This document shows positions 17,198 through 25,900 of a DNA stretch of 27,288 nt, one piece after another; positions within the stretch are counted from its first letter, which is position 1; the number at the start of each line of letters is the position of its first letter. The position numbers and the translations under genes were made by a program. Source of the stretch: Oscillospiraceae bacterium (GTDB taxonomy: Bacteria; Bacillota_A; Clostridia; Oscillospirales; WRJC01); assembly GCA_009782405.1 (NCBI GenBank), contig WRJC01000038.1:1-27288 (forward strand). Direction: 5' to 3'. The notes under the pieces were generated by a model that did not search any database, was not told the origin of the DNA, and was given only the letters and a program-made list of their open reading frames with translations.

Positions 17198-18001
17198 TCA
17201 CTTGTTGTTGTTCATGAAATCAGACGTCAGCCGGTTGTAATTTTCCAGATCTTCCCAATGATGGGTATGCGCATATCCGGAAAATATTTCAAGCTTTGAA
17301 TTTTTTATGTTTTCATGCAGATAGTTTGAGCATTCCAAAGGCGTGAATATATCTTTGCTTCCCGCAGTGATCAAAACAGGCGCCGTTATTTTTTCCAGTT
17401 TCCCGCGGGAATCGTGGCTCATGCAAGCCGCCGCCTGCGAATCGAAAGCGTGGCTGTTCATCGGGGCAAGGTCGGCTATGTTGTTTTGAAAGCTTTCTTC
17501 GATTGTTTTGAAATCGTTTTCGTAGGTTTTGGCCGAATACAGCCAAAGCAAAAACATACGGGAAAAATTGCCATATGACATATTGCCCCTCGTGATTTTC
17601 AGCATTTCGAAAACATTTTTCATATATTCGCCGCAAAACGCCCAAGAAGCCGTGATTACGCAGCTTTTGACCCGCGAACCCCGGGAAATTGCGATATGCT
17701 GCGCGATAGCTCCGCCCATCGAGATGCCGCTTACGTGAAATTTTTCCATTCCGAGAAAATCAATCACGCCGACTGCGTCGTCCGCCATTTGTTTTGTCGT
17801 GTAATCGCCGCCCGGTTTGTCGGATCCGCCGGATCCGCGGTTGTCGATCGCTATGCAGCGGAAGCGTTTTTTGTATTCGTTTATGTGCTTTTCCCAAACG
17901 CCGCCCGGGGCGCCGAGCCCCATTATCAAGATCAGCGGTTCGCCGCTCCCGCATTCGCTGTAATTTATGTTTATTCCATCGCTTGTTTTTACCGAAGGCA
18001 T
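17198..18001 (-). CDS. Alpha/beta hydrolase
   Basis: This 267-residue alpha/beta-fold hydrolase has the oxyanion-side segment LILIMGLGAPGG, the DNRGSGGSDKP strand-loop, nucleophile S94 in the elbow G-I-S94-M-G, acid candidate D217 in GSKDIFTP, and histidine candidates H245-H248 in SGYAHTHHWE. These resemble C-C hydrolases, esterases and lactonases of the 3-oxoadipate enol-lactonase group, but substrate cannot be assigned. It has no signal peptide. It is the second gene of the minus-strand run, 16 bases after the first TIM-barrel gene and 22 before the oxidoreductase gene. A lactonase or ester-removing step in glycoside breakdown is plausible inference only. Confidence 0.9.
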   Translation of the reverse strand: MPSVKTSDGININYSECGSGEPLILIMGLGAPGGVWEKHINEYKKRFRCIAIDNRGSGGSDKPGGDYTTKQMADDAVGVIDFLGMEKFHVSGISMGGAIAQHIAISRGSRVKSCVITASWAFCGEYMKNVFEMLKITRGNMSYGNFSRMFLLWLYSAKTYENDFKTIEESFQNNIADLAPMNSHAFDSQAAACMSHDSRGKLEKITAPVLITAGSKDIFTPLECSNYLHENIKNSKLEIFSGYAHTHHWEDLENYNRLTSDFMNNNK

Positions 18002-18017
18002 AAAATCCCCCTTTGTT

Positions 18018-18902
18018 TTAGATTGTTATGTTTTCCTCTTTGGCGCATTTTCTGATGTATGCCGCCGCTTGGTCATATTCCGCTTCGTTTGCCAAATGTT
18101 CCATCATAAAAGGTATATCCTGCGGAAGTTTGTGTATTTCGCGGACAAATGCGTTCATGTCAAGCCCGCCTGTCCCCGCGACCACTTCTTCGAGTATGAC
18201 GCTTATCGCCGGTTCTTTGAGCTTTATGTCTTTGACGTGCGCCGCGACGATCCTGTCGCCGAATCTTTTCGTGCAGTCGCGTATTATGTCGCCCGATGAA
18301 AAATAGGCCCTCGGGGAGTTGATCAGGTTGGCCAAGTCGAGATGGACTCCGAACATTTTCCTGTCCACCGCCTTGATGAGCTTTTCTATCATTTCCGGGC
18401 AATCCACGACATTGAACGGGAAAATCTCGTATGCGAAAGATGCGGTTTTGGGTTTGACCGTATCGATTATCATGCGCGCAATATCGACGGCGTCCGAAAA
18501 GGCTTCATCCGAAAAATTTTTAGCTACGAATTTCGAATTGCCGTTGCCGTGCACATACGAGCCGAAAATGTCGACGGCGCACCTTGCCCCGACTTCCTCC
18601 GCCAGGTACAGCGCGTTTGTCAGGCAATTTTGATGATGTTTTCTCGATTCCTCCTCGATGTCCGTGATGTTCTCCCAATATCCGGTTTCCGCGAGGATGA
18701 TGTTTTCAGCTTCGAACGCTTTTTTGATTTCCCTGATTTTTTCCTTGTCGTTTAAATCCGCGTGCGGGACATATGCCGCCGTATACCCCTTTAGTTTGTG
18801 CGCTTTTGCGATAATGCGCGGGTCGCCCTGCGCCCCGTGGCTCTCGCCCGCCCCCGCCGCTTTTGTGTTGGCCTCGAATATCGGCCCGCCGAATCTCACC
18901 AT
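18018..18902 (-). CDS. Sugar phosphate isomerase/epimerase-like TIM barrel, first gene of the operon
   Basis: This 294-residue xylose isomerase-like TIM-barrel protein is only distantly similar to the one at 15317-16126. Metal-site candidates are in DIFGSYVH, FGVHLDLANLINSP, VAAHVKDIKL and FMMEHL. The glycine-rich GTGGLDMNAFV segment is typical of the D-tagatose 3-epimerase/IolE-like group. I chose the ATG at 18902 because AAGGAGG lies 8 bases upstream. An in-frame ATG at 18965 would add a lysine/asparagine-rich tail that runs through the promoter region. It heads a seven-gene run with gaps of 8-27 bases and is divergent from the solute-binding protein at 19098, so it shares that control region. 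Confidence 0.87.
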   Translation of the reverse strand: MVRFGGPIFEANTKAAGAGESHGAQGDPRIIAKAHKLKGYTAAYVPHADLNDKEKIREIKKAFEAENIILAETGYWENITDIEEESRKHHQNCLTNALYLAEEVGARCAVDIFGSYVHGNGNSKFVAKNFSDEAFSDAVDIARMIIDTVKPKTASFAYEIFPFNVVDCPEMIEKLIKAVDRKMFGVHLDLANLINSPRAYFSSGDIIRDCTKRFGDRIVAAHVKDIKLKEPAISVILEEVVAGTGGLDMNAFVREIHKLPQDIPFMMEHLANEAEYDQAAAYIRKCAKEENITI

Positions 18903-18935
18903 GTTTTTTCCTCCTTGACAAAATTTTTTATTTTT

Positions 18936-18941
18936 ATTATA
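18936..18941 (-). promoter_or_regulatory. Candidate -10 element of the minus-strand sugar operon
   Basis: A TATAAT on the minus strand lies 34 bases upstream of the ATG at 18902. No convincing -35 is seen at the right distance. An inverted pair TGACAT (18960-18965) and ATGTCA (18984-18989) lies just upstream and could be a regulator site. The gap 18903-19097 otherwise holds only A/T-rich sequence and the rightward promoter. Confidence 0.4.
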
Positions 18942-19014
18942 ATACAAAAACGCATTGTTTGACATGGCATATATTTTTTATTTATGTCATATATTTTATT
19001 TTTCGAAAAAACCC

Positions 19015-19043
19015 TTGACAAATGCATGCAAACGATATAACAT
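19015..19043 (+). promoter_or_regulatory. Promoter of the second solute-binding protein gene
   Basis: A perfect -35 TTGACA (19015-19020) is followed by TATAAC (19036-19041, 15-base spacer) or TAACAT (19038-19043, 17-base spacer). Overlapping the start region is an imperfect inverted repeat, GATATAAC (19034-19041) with GTTATC (19051-19056). Confidence 0.6.
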
Positions 19044-19097
19044 ACTCTTTGTTATCCGGGAAAATCAATGGTTTTTGACGAAGGAGGATAGAAAATA

Positions 19098-20576
19098 ATG
19101 AAAAAGTTTTTGATTGTCTTGATCGGCGTTTTTGCCGTTCTCATTTTTGTTTCGTGCCAGAATAAAAGTGAACAGCAATCCGATTCAAACAATATGGACG
19201 CAAAAAACGAAGTCGCAGACGAAAACAATTCGGAAGCCGAACCCGAGATAGTTGAAGTTCTTCCGGAAGGCGCGGATTATGGCGGGCACGTTTTCAATAT
19301 GCGCTCATACGATGAAAATGAATATACGTGGAATTACGTCAATTTGGACGTCGAAGCGCAAAATGGCGATGTTTTGGACGATGCCATGTATATTCGGAAC
19401 CGCAAAATCGAAGAAAAGCTGAACATCGAAATCAAATTCACGGCGATACCCAACGCGGGGAACCTGCCCGCGGAAATCACCAAGCTGACGCAGAGCGGCA
19501 TTCACGAATATGACGCGGTTTTTATGAGATATTTGGATATCCCTTCGATAATCTCCAACAGGATTGCATTGGAGCTCCAAAAGCTGAATTATGTCGATTT
19601 TTCAAAACCGTGGTGGAACGAGAGTTCCGTAAGGGATCTTTCGATAAGCAACAAAGTATATACCGCAGATTCCGATATAGGCTATGCGTCAAAAGACGAT
19701 ATTTGGGTCGCCTTCTTCAATAAAAAGCTCATATCCGATTTGGAACTTGAAAATCCTTACAACATCGTGAAAAACGGCGATTGGACAATGGACAAAATGA
19801 AGGAGATGTCAAGGGCCGCCTCCCAGGATTTGAACGGGGACGGAGTGATTGGAAAAGACGACAGATACGGGATACTCACGAACGAAGAAAATATAGTGGG
19901 GCTGCTGAATTCCTGCGGGTTAAAATTAGCCGTGAAGGATTCAGATGATTTGCCGGTGATTGAAATAACGGATGCCCGTTTCCAGGACGTTTTCATGAAA
20001 ATCAAGGAATTCATGACAGAAGGGGACGACATACACAGCGCCTACGATCACGATGCATTCCAGCGCCCGATATTTTTGGACAACAGAGGTTTGTTTATGA
20101 CGGAAATATTGAAATACATCCGGGATTTCAGGGTCATGGATGCGGATTTCGGGGTGGTGCCCCTGCCAAAATACACAAAAGCGGATACTACATATTATTC
20201 ATATATCGCCCTTTCCTCCCCGCTCCTCATCGTCCCGGCGGCCCTGCCCGAAGACGCATATGAAAAAACCGGGGTCATCTTGGAAGCTTTGGCGGCGGAG
20301 GGATACCGGACGATGCGCCCGGCATATATCGAAAAATCTATTCAAGGAAAATTCGCAAGAGACGAAGAATCCATCGAAAGCCTTGAAATGATAATCGAAA
20401 ACGCCGTTTACGACATTGGGTGCGTCTACAACTGGGGGAGCATGGCGCAAAATTTGAAAAACATCGCCAACAACAAGAACAGCACAAAATCCCTCGCGGC
20501 ATATATCGAAAGCGACATAGACAAAATAAACGCCGAAATGCAAAAATTCATCGAAAATATCGTTTCCCCCGAATAG
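19098..20576 (+). CDS. Extracellular solute-binding lipoprotein (sugar ABC type), paralogue
   Basis: This 492-residue lipoprotein has a basic N-terminus, a hydrophobic segment and lipobox FVSC with cysteine 20. An acidic, Asn-rich spacer (about 21-58) is followed by the solute-binding fold. It shares with the protein at 12659-14137 the YGG start of the mature domain, RNRKIEEKLNI, RDLSISNK and a calcium-loop-like D244-L-N-G-D248-G to D255. The ATG at 19098 follows AAGGAGG (19081-19087). It is transcribed away from the minus-strand sugar operon and towards the AraC gene. As with its paralogue, no permease or ATPase gene accompanies it. Having two such proteins on either side of one control region suggests binding of two related ligands, or one transport and one sensing role. 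Confidence 0.9.
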   Translation: MKKFLIVLIGVFAVLIFVSCQNKSEQQSDSNNMDAKNEVADENNSEAEPEIVEVLPEGADYGGHVFNMRSYDENEYTWNYVNLDVEAQNGDVLDDAMYIRNRKIEEKLNIEIKFTAIPNAGNLPAEITKLTQSGIHEYDAVFMRYLDIPSIISNRIALELQKLNYVDFSKPWWNESSVRDLSISNKVYTADSDIGYASKDDIWVAFFNKKLISDLELENPYNIVKNGDWTMDKMKEMSRAASQDLNGDGVIGKDDRYGILTNEENIVGLLNSCGLKLAVKDSDDLPVIEITDARFQDVFMKIKEFMTEGDDIHSAYDHDAFQRPIFLDNRGLFMTEILKYIRDFRVMDADFGVVPLPKYTKADTTYYSYIALSSPLLIVPAALPEDAYEKTGVILEALAAEGYRTMRPAYIEKSIQGKFARDEESIESLEMIIENAVYDIGCVYNWGSMAQNLKNIANNKNSTKSLAAYIESDIDKINAEMQKFIENIVSPE

Positions 20577-20579
20577 CCA

Positions 20580-20608
20580 TTGACAAAAACCCGTAATTTA
20601 TGTATAAT
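20580..20608 (+). promoter_or_regulatory. Consensus sigma-A promoter of the AraC-type regulator
   Basis: TTGACA (20580-20585) and TATAAT (20603-20608) are both perfect with an ideal 17-base spacer. The -35 begins 3 bases after the stop of the preceding gene. Such a strong promoter on a regulator gene usually needs repression; the inverted repeat at 20604-20643 overlaps its -10 and start point. Confidence 0.85.
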
Positions 20609-20643
20609 TATCACATTGGAAAACAAACCGGTGCGATAATTAT
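20604..20643. promoter_or_regulatory. Inverted repeat over the AraC-gene start region, candidate operator
   Basis: ATAATTATCACA (20604-20615) and the reverse complement of 20632-20643 (ATAATTATCGCA) agree at 11 of 12 positions, with 16 bases between the arms. The left arm overlaps the -10 hexamer and the right arm lies in the leader before the ribosome binding site, as expected for autoregulation. Confidence 0.5.
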
Positions 20644-20661
20644 TTTTTTATAGGTGTTTTT

Positions 20662-21570
20662 ATGAAAAAGCCAAATATTATCTACAAAAAAGACTACCTT
20701 GACAAAAACTGCTCATTTGGGATAAGCTATGTCAATGAAAGCCTGAACAACCCGGAAATGTTCCACATTCACGAATTCATAGAGATATGCTATGTCGCGG
20801 GCGGCTGCGGAAAGCACGACATCGACGGATATACGTCCGATGCGGGCAAAGGGGATTTGTTCATAATAGATTTGGATATGGGGTACCAGTTTTACAGCGA
20901 GAACCCGGATGACAATCTCATGACATACAACGTCATGTTCACTTCCGGTTTTATCAACGATTTTGAGTTTACCGGCGACGAATTCAAGGATTTCAACAAA
21001 TTCAGGCTGTTCAAAAATTTTTTCCCCCGGCTTTCCCCAAAACACGACCTGCACTTTGATTTTGGCGAACAGAGCGAAATCGAATATATCATTTCCCGCA
21101 TATACGACGAATACCAAAAAAAGCAAATAGGGTACATCCCGGTTATCAAAGGCTACCTCACCGTTTTTATCGCCAAAATCATGCAGGGGCTGTCCAAATA
21201 TTCAAGCGACGACGTTTTCCGCCTGTATGACACGAACCACGAAATGATACAAAAAATAATCGAAAACATCAGGCAAAACTACCAAAGCAAAATCAACTTG
21301 GACGAACTTGCGCAAAAATCGCTGTTTTCAAAAGGGCATTTATGCAACACATTCAAAAAAGAAACGGGAATGACCTTGTCTGAATACATAAACCGCCTGC
21401 GAATACAAGAAGCGTGCAAAACAATAGAAAACGACCCTCATATAAATCTTTCGGAACTCGCATATAAAATAGGATTTGGGGGCTATAAGCAATTTTACAA
21501 AATTTTCGTCGAAATCGTGGGGATGTCGCCTAAGGAAAAACGGGATCATTCTTTGAAATTCGGCAAATAG
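20662..21570 (+). CDS. AraC-family transcriptional regulator with cupin sensor domain
   Basis: This 302-residue regulator has an N-terminal cupin-like ligand-binding domain (HIHEFIEICYV, then GDLFIIDLDMGYQF) and a C-terminal double helix-turn-helix from about residue 195 (INLDELAQKSLFSKGHLCNT, FKKETGMTLSEYINRLRI, then LSELAYKIGFGGYKQFYKIF and VGMSPKEKR). The ATG at 20662 has AGGTG (20652-20656) upstream. It lies just downstream of the solute-binding protein gene and close to the divergent sugar operon, so it probably controls both in response to a sugar-like ligand. Its last 25 bases overlap the 3' end of the convergent flavin oxidoreductase gene. Confidence 0.93.
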   Translation: MKKPNIIYKKDYLDKNCSFGISYVNESLNNPEMFHIHEFIEICYVAGGCGKHDIDGYTSDAGKGDLFIIDLDMGYQFYSENPDDNLMTYNVMFTSGFINDFEFTGDEFKDFNKFRLFKNFFPRLSPKHDLHFDFGEQSEIEYIISRIYDEYQKKQIGYIPVIKGYLTVFIAKIMQGLSKYSSDDVFRLYDTNHEMIQKIIENIRQNYQSKINLDELAQKSLFSKGHLCNTFKKETGMTLSEYINRLRIQEACKTIENDPHINLSELAYKIGFGGYKQFYKIFVEIVGMSPKEKRDHSLKFGK

Positions 21571-22844
21571 CCGCCGATTTCCCGGAGTTTCTTTTGCAGC
21601 TCCTTTATTTCAAATCCCCTTGTATCGGTGTTTTTCGAAATAGCCGCGGAAGCTGCGGCTCCGGCGGCCTGCCCGGTTATGAAACAGCCGGGCATGACCC
21701 TGATCGAACCTTGGATGTATCTGTCCGAACTCACGCACCTGCCCGCGACCAAAACGTTGCCCAGTCCTTTGGGGGTCAAAACCCTGTACGGTATTCCGTA
21801 GCTTTCGCCTCCGGCATATCTCAAACTGTAAAATTCTTCTTTGAAAATCTTGTTGTCTTCTTCGTCCGGGCTCGATTCGTGTATGTCCACGGGATAGCAG
21901 TATCTTCCTATTTCGTCGTCAAATGACGCCCTCGATTTGAAATCTTCCAAATTCAGCTGATAATCCCCCGTTATTCGCCGCGTTTCGCGTATGCCCATCA
22001 AGGCCGAAGTGGAGACCAGCACCATTTTTTCGAAACCCGTGAGGTAATTTTTGTAATATGTTTCGTATTCTTTCAACTTTTTGCGCTGTTCGACAAAAGC
22101 CAAAGTCAACGACCTCTCGTCCGTCCCGTCAACGCCGAACGCATGGCCGATATTTCCGCTTCCGAGCGTTTCCCCGATTTTGAACATCCCCGGCAAATGC
22201 CGATCCTTGTCCGTAAAGACATCGTCTTTGAAAGCGACTTCGAGGTTTGCTTCCTGTTTGTCCAAATTCGTTTTGGACCAATCTATGCCCGCCCATATGC
22301 TGCATAAAGTGCCCGCCATCATGTTGCCGTTTGCATCGCCTTTTTCATACGCCGCCCCGGCCATGACCGCGAGGTCGCCATCCCCCGTCCCGTCGATAAA
22401 TATTTTCGCCTTCACCCCGAATATTCCGCTTTTGGAAGCCAAAATTGCGGCATCGGCATACTTCCCCCCGGAGGCGACGTCGATTAGTTGGGTGAAATAT
22501 GTAAATTCCGCCCCCGCTTCTTTCATCATGTCTTCGTATATCTCTTTTAGTATTTCCGCTTTTATGCAGCCTCCGATTTTGCCGAGATCACGGTTTTTGT
22601 CGTGGATCTCCCTGCCTATGCCGTCGGCGAGAAAATTCACGCCGTCTGTAAACTGCATGAAAACGGGTACTCCGCCGGCCGTTCCAAGCCCGCCGAGGCA
22701 GCCCGCCGCTTCGGCTAAAAACACCTTGTTCCCAAGGCGCGCGGCGGTAACGGCGGCGCAAACCCCCGCAGGGCCGCCCCCCGCCACGAAAACATCGACG
22801 TTGTGCCTTATCGGGACCGATTTGCTGTAATTGATGTTTGGCAT
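21546..22844 (-). CDS. FAD-dependent oxidoreductase (FAD_oxidored family)
   Basis: This 432-residue flavoprotein has the N-terminal FAD-binding motif VAGGGPAGVCAAVTAARLG (about residues 20-38), a GTGDGD motif in the middle and the C-terminal LVAGRCVSSDR followed by VMPGCFITGQAAG, all characteristic of the PF12831 FAD_oxidored family. The family is common in polysaccharide and glycoside degradation loci; some related proteins oxidise sugars or glycosides, others have no known substrate. The ATG at 22844 has AAAGGGGG about 8 bases upstream. It has no signal peptide. It lies 77 bases downstream of the hybrid kinase gene on the same strand, and no clear promoter is seen in that gap, so read-through is possible. 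Its 3' end overlaps the AraC gene by 25 bases. Confidence 0.9.
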   Translation of the reverse strand: MPNINYSKSVPIRHNVDVFVAGGGPAGVCAAVTAARLGNKVFLAEAAGCLGGLGTAGGVPVFMQFTDGVNFLADGIGREIHDKNRDLGKIGGCIKAEILKEIYEDMMKEAGAEFTYFTQLIDVASGGKYADAAILASKSGIFGVKAKIFIDGTGDGDLAVMAGAAYEKGDANGNMMAGTLCSIWAGIDWSKTNLDKQEANLEVAFKDDVFTDKDRHLPGMFKIGETLGSGNIGHAFGVDGTDERSLTLAFVEQRKKLKEYETYYKNYLTGFEKMVLVSTSALMGIRETRRITGDYQLNLEDFKSRASFDDEIGRYCYPVDIHESSPDEEDNKIFKEEFYSLRYAGGESYGIPYRVLTPKGLGNVLVAGRCVSSDRYIQGSIRVMPGCFITGQAAGAAASAAISKNTDTRGFEIKELQKKLREIGGYLPNFKE

Positions 22845-22921
22845 AAAAATTTCCCCCTTTTTTTAACGCTCAATATTCCAAAAAATAGAACATATTTTCC
22901 GGCGATATTTTGATTTTTTGC

Positions 22922-25900
22922 TCACATCCAGTCTTTTGAAAGCTTGGCAAGCGTATAAGCGGCCGATTCGAAGTCGTAATCTTCTATTTGGCGCACAAGG
23001 TTTTCGGTTTTCGGTATGGCGCGGATTTCATTCAGCAGGTTCGCGCATTCCGGGTTTATATTCTCGAGCATCGGCTTCAATTTTGCAAACAGCCGGCGCA
23101 CCTGATCCAAATCCAAGGTTTTTGGCACGGCTTGCCCCGCAGGGTCTTCATACAGCGGGGCGAACTCGTCAAGGACGGATTTTAGCTCGTACTCGAGCGC
23201 TTTCATGCATTCCCGTCCATCTGCATTCCCATTTTCAAGCATCGCTTCCAATTTGGCGGCGGCGTTTTGCAGCTCGGTTTTGCCGATCTGCCCCGCATTG
23301 CCTTTCAGGGAATGCGCCAGCCTGTGGGCGAGCGGTATGTCGGATGCGGCGATTGCGTTTTCGATCTCCGAATATTTGTTTTGGTTGTCTTTCAAGAATT
23401 TTTCGCACAATTTTTTTTGAAACCCTTCGTTGTCGCGCGCCAATTCAACTTCGCCCATATTTGAAAAGCTGATGGGGTTTAAGTATTTCAAAAGGCAGCG
23501 CCACAATTCCTGCGTGGTGAACGGTTTGCCGACGCATTCGGCCATTCCGCTCTCTTTGTATTTTTCCAATTCGCCGCTCATCATATTCGCCGTCATCGCC
23601 ACTATCGGGATTTTGGCATCCAAAGCCGCGATTTTCGCCGAGGCTTCCAAGCCGTCCATTACCGGCATGAATATATCCATGAATATGACGTCGAATTGCT
23701 GCTGTCCTGTTTTTATGCGCTCCTCGACCATTTCCACCCCGATTTTGCCGTTTTCCGCCACCGCGCAGCAAAGCCCGACGCGGGCGAGATGGTCGCATAT
23801 GACTTGCTGGTTCATGGGGTTGTCCTCGCATATGAGGACCAATCCGTCGAAACGGGGTTTTTCGATTTCTTTTGCTTCGGAATAATCCGGAACGTTTTCA
23901 ATTGCGCTTTCGGGCGCTTCGATGGTTTCGAAAACGATCTCGAAAAAAAACGCGCTGCCAATGCCGGGGGCGCTTTCCGCCGATAATTTCCCGCCCATCA
24001 ATTCCACGATGTTTTTGGTTATCGTCAACCCGAGCCCCGTCCCTCCGTAATTGCGCGTGGTGCTGGAATCCGCCTGCGTGAAGGGGTCGAATATCTTTTT
24101 GAGTTGTTCGGGGGTCATGCCTATCCCGCTGTCACGGACTTCGAAATAGACGGTCGTGAATTTTTCCTCAACGCCCTTTATCGCCGAAGAAAGCTTTATC
24201 GTCCCGGAATCCGTGAATTTCACGGAGTTTGAAAGGAGGTTCATCAGCGCCTGATAGAGCCTGAGCGGGTCGCCCAGCAACCTTTTGCCTATGGGGGGCT
24301 CGGCATATACCCTGAGCTCAAGGCTTTTTTCATGCAGGCTCGGATGAATCACAGATTGGCAATGCATGAAAATATTTTGCAAGTCGAACGGGACTTTTTC
24401 AAGTTCGATTTTTCCGGACTCTATTTTCGATATGTCGAGTATGTCGTTTATGATGGTCAGCAGCCATTTTGTGTTTTCGGTTATTTTTTCGAGGTATTCC
24501 TTGACTTTCGGGGAAATGGCCTTGTCTATCGCAAGTTCGGCAAAACCCATGATGCTGTTCATCGGAGTCCTGATTTCATGGCTCATGTTCGCCAAAAAGG
24601 AGGATTTGGCGCGATTTGCCGCTTGCGCCTCCTTCATGGCTTCCTGCAGCAGCCCGTCGCGGCGGATGAGCTCTTTTTCCCATTGGCGGACAGCGGTCAA
24701 ATCGGTCAGATAGCCTAAAAGCGCGAAACTCTCGCTGTACGGTATCCTTTTTATTTCCAGGTCGAATATTCTTTTTTTGCCCCTGATTTCCAAATCGATT
24801 TCGTCCCTGTAATATCCTTCGTTGGCCGTGATCGTCAAAACGTCCGCCATTGAAAGCGACGGCAGCCCGTCTGATTGGAAAGGCGGCACGCTGGCGTTCA
24901 TCAACGCGGCAAAACCGCTGATGAATTCTTCCTCGCTTTTAAAGCCCATCACTTCGAGCGCCGCCGGGTTGCAGTCGATTATTTTGAAATTGCTGTCGAA
25001 CATGACGTTCATGTGCGGGTTGCTTTCGAATATGGCGGATACGGTCTGCTGGGCTGTTTCAAGCACATTGATGGCGCGTTCGAGTTCGCTGCTACGGTTT
25101 TCCAAGTCGTTCAATAGATTTACGGTGTCGGTTATTTCGTAAATCATCAAAGTCGAACCGATGTATTGGTGGTTTTCAAACAATTTTGACCTTGTGGCGG
25201 AATAATGCCTCGAAATGTTGTCGGAGGTGACCGTAAATTTTTTGTTTTGCTCGTCTTCCTGCGAAAAAAGCGGGAAGGACATTACGGACATTCCGGATTT
25301 CATTTCGGCGAGGACCGGAAATATCTGTTTTGCCCTGTCGTTGGAATCTATATATCCTTCATATTTGTCCACGATCACGATCCCGTCCTGCACGCTTTCA
25401 AACAGCTGGTATTTCGCCTTGACGACGATCCTGAACGCGCCGCTTTTGAGCAGATACAGATTCAAGATGACGGAAGATATGCAAAGGGAGGCGCTCACCG
25501 CCTCGCGCTTGTATGGGATATTTAGGATGATGGCGGCCAACCCTATGACAAGCGAGAAAAATCCGGTCAAAAAATGGATGGCGGAGCGCGTTTTCGAAGA
25601 TTCAGAAGGCTTGAAGAGCTTGTATATGATCAATACCCCGCTCACAATGTTGGAACCGTAAATTTGAAACAAACCCAAATTGTACAGCGCGGTGAATTCT
25701 CCGGTGACATAGGGAAGAAAATCGTTTTGCCCGTACGACAAAGATTTTACGAACAAACCAAGCGGGTCGCCTGCCGTTACGCAAAAAGCCATAAAGAAAG
25801 GCAGCGCCATAAGCGAAATTACGATCAGCCTTTTTTTTATTTGATATCCGCAAACGTCCATCGTATACAAAAACCACAGCGCGCCCAAGAAAGGCTGGCC

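Noticed and set aside
17821..17840. GC-rich near-palindrome with two GGATCC sites
   Set aside because: It encodes the conserved Gly/Ser-rich loop of the alpha/beta hydrolase, so codon constraint explains it.
18903..18965. Longer start for the first TIM-barrel gene
   Set aside because: The extra residues come from the promoter region, and the ATG at 18902 has an ideal AAGGAGG.
19023..19030. Perfect 8-base palindrome TGCATGCA in the promoter spacer
   Set aside because: It is too short to distinguish from chance and has no partner copy nearby.
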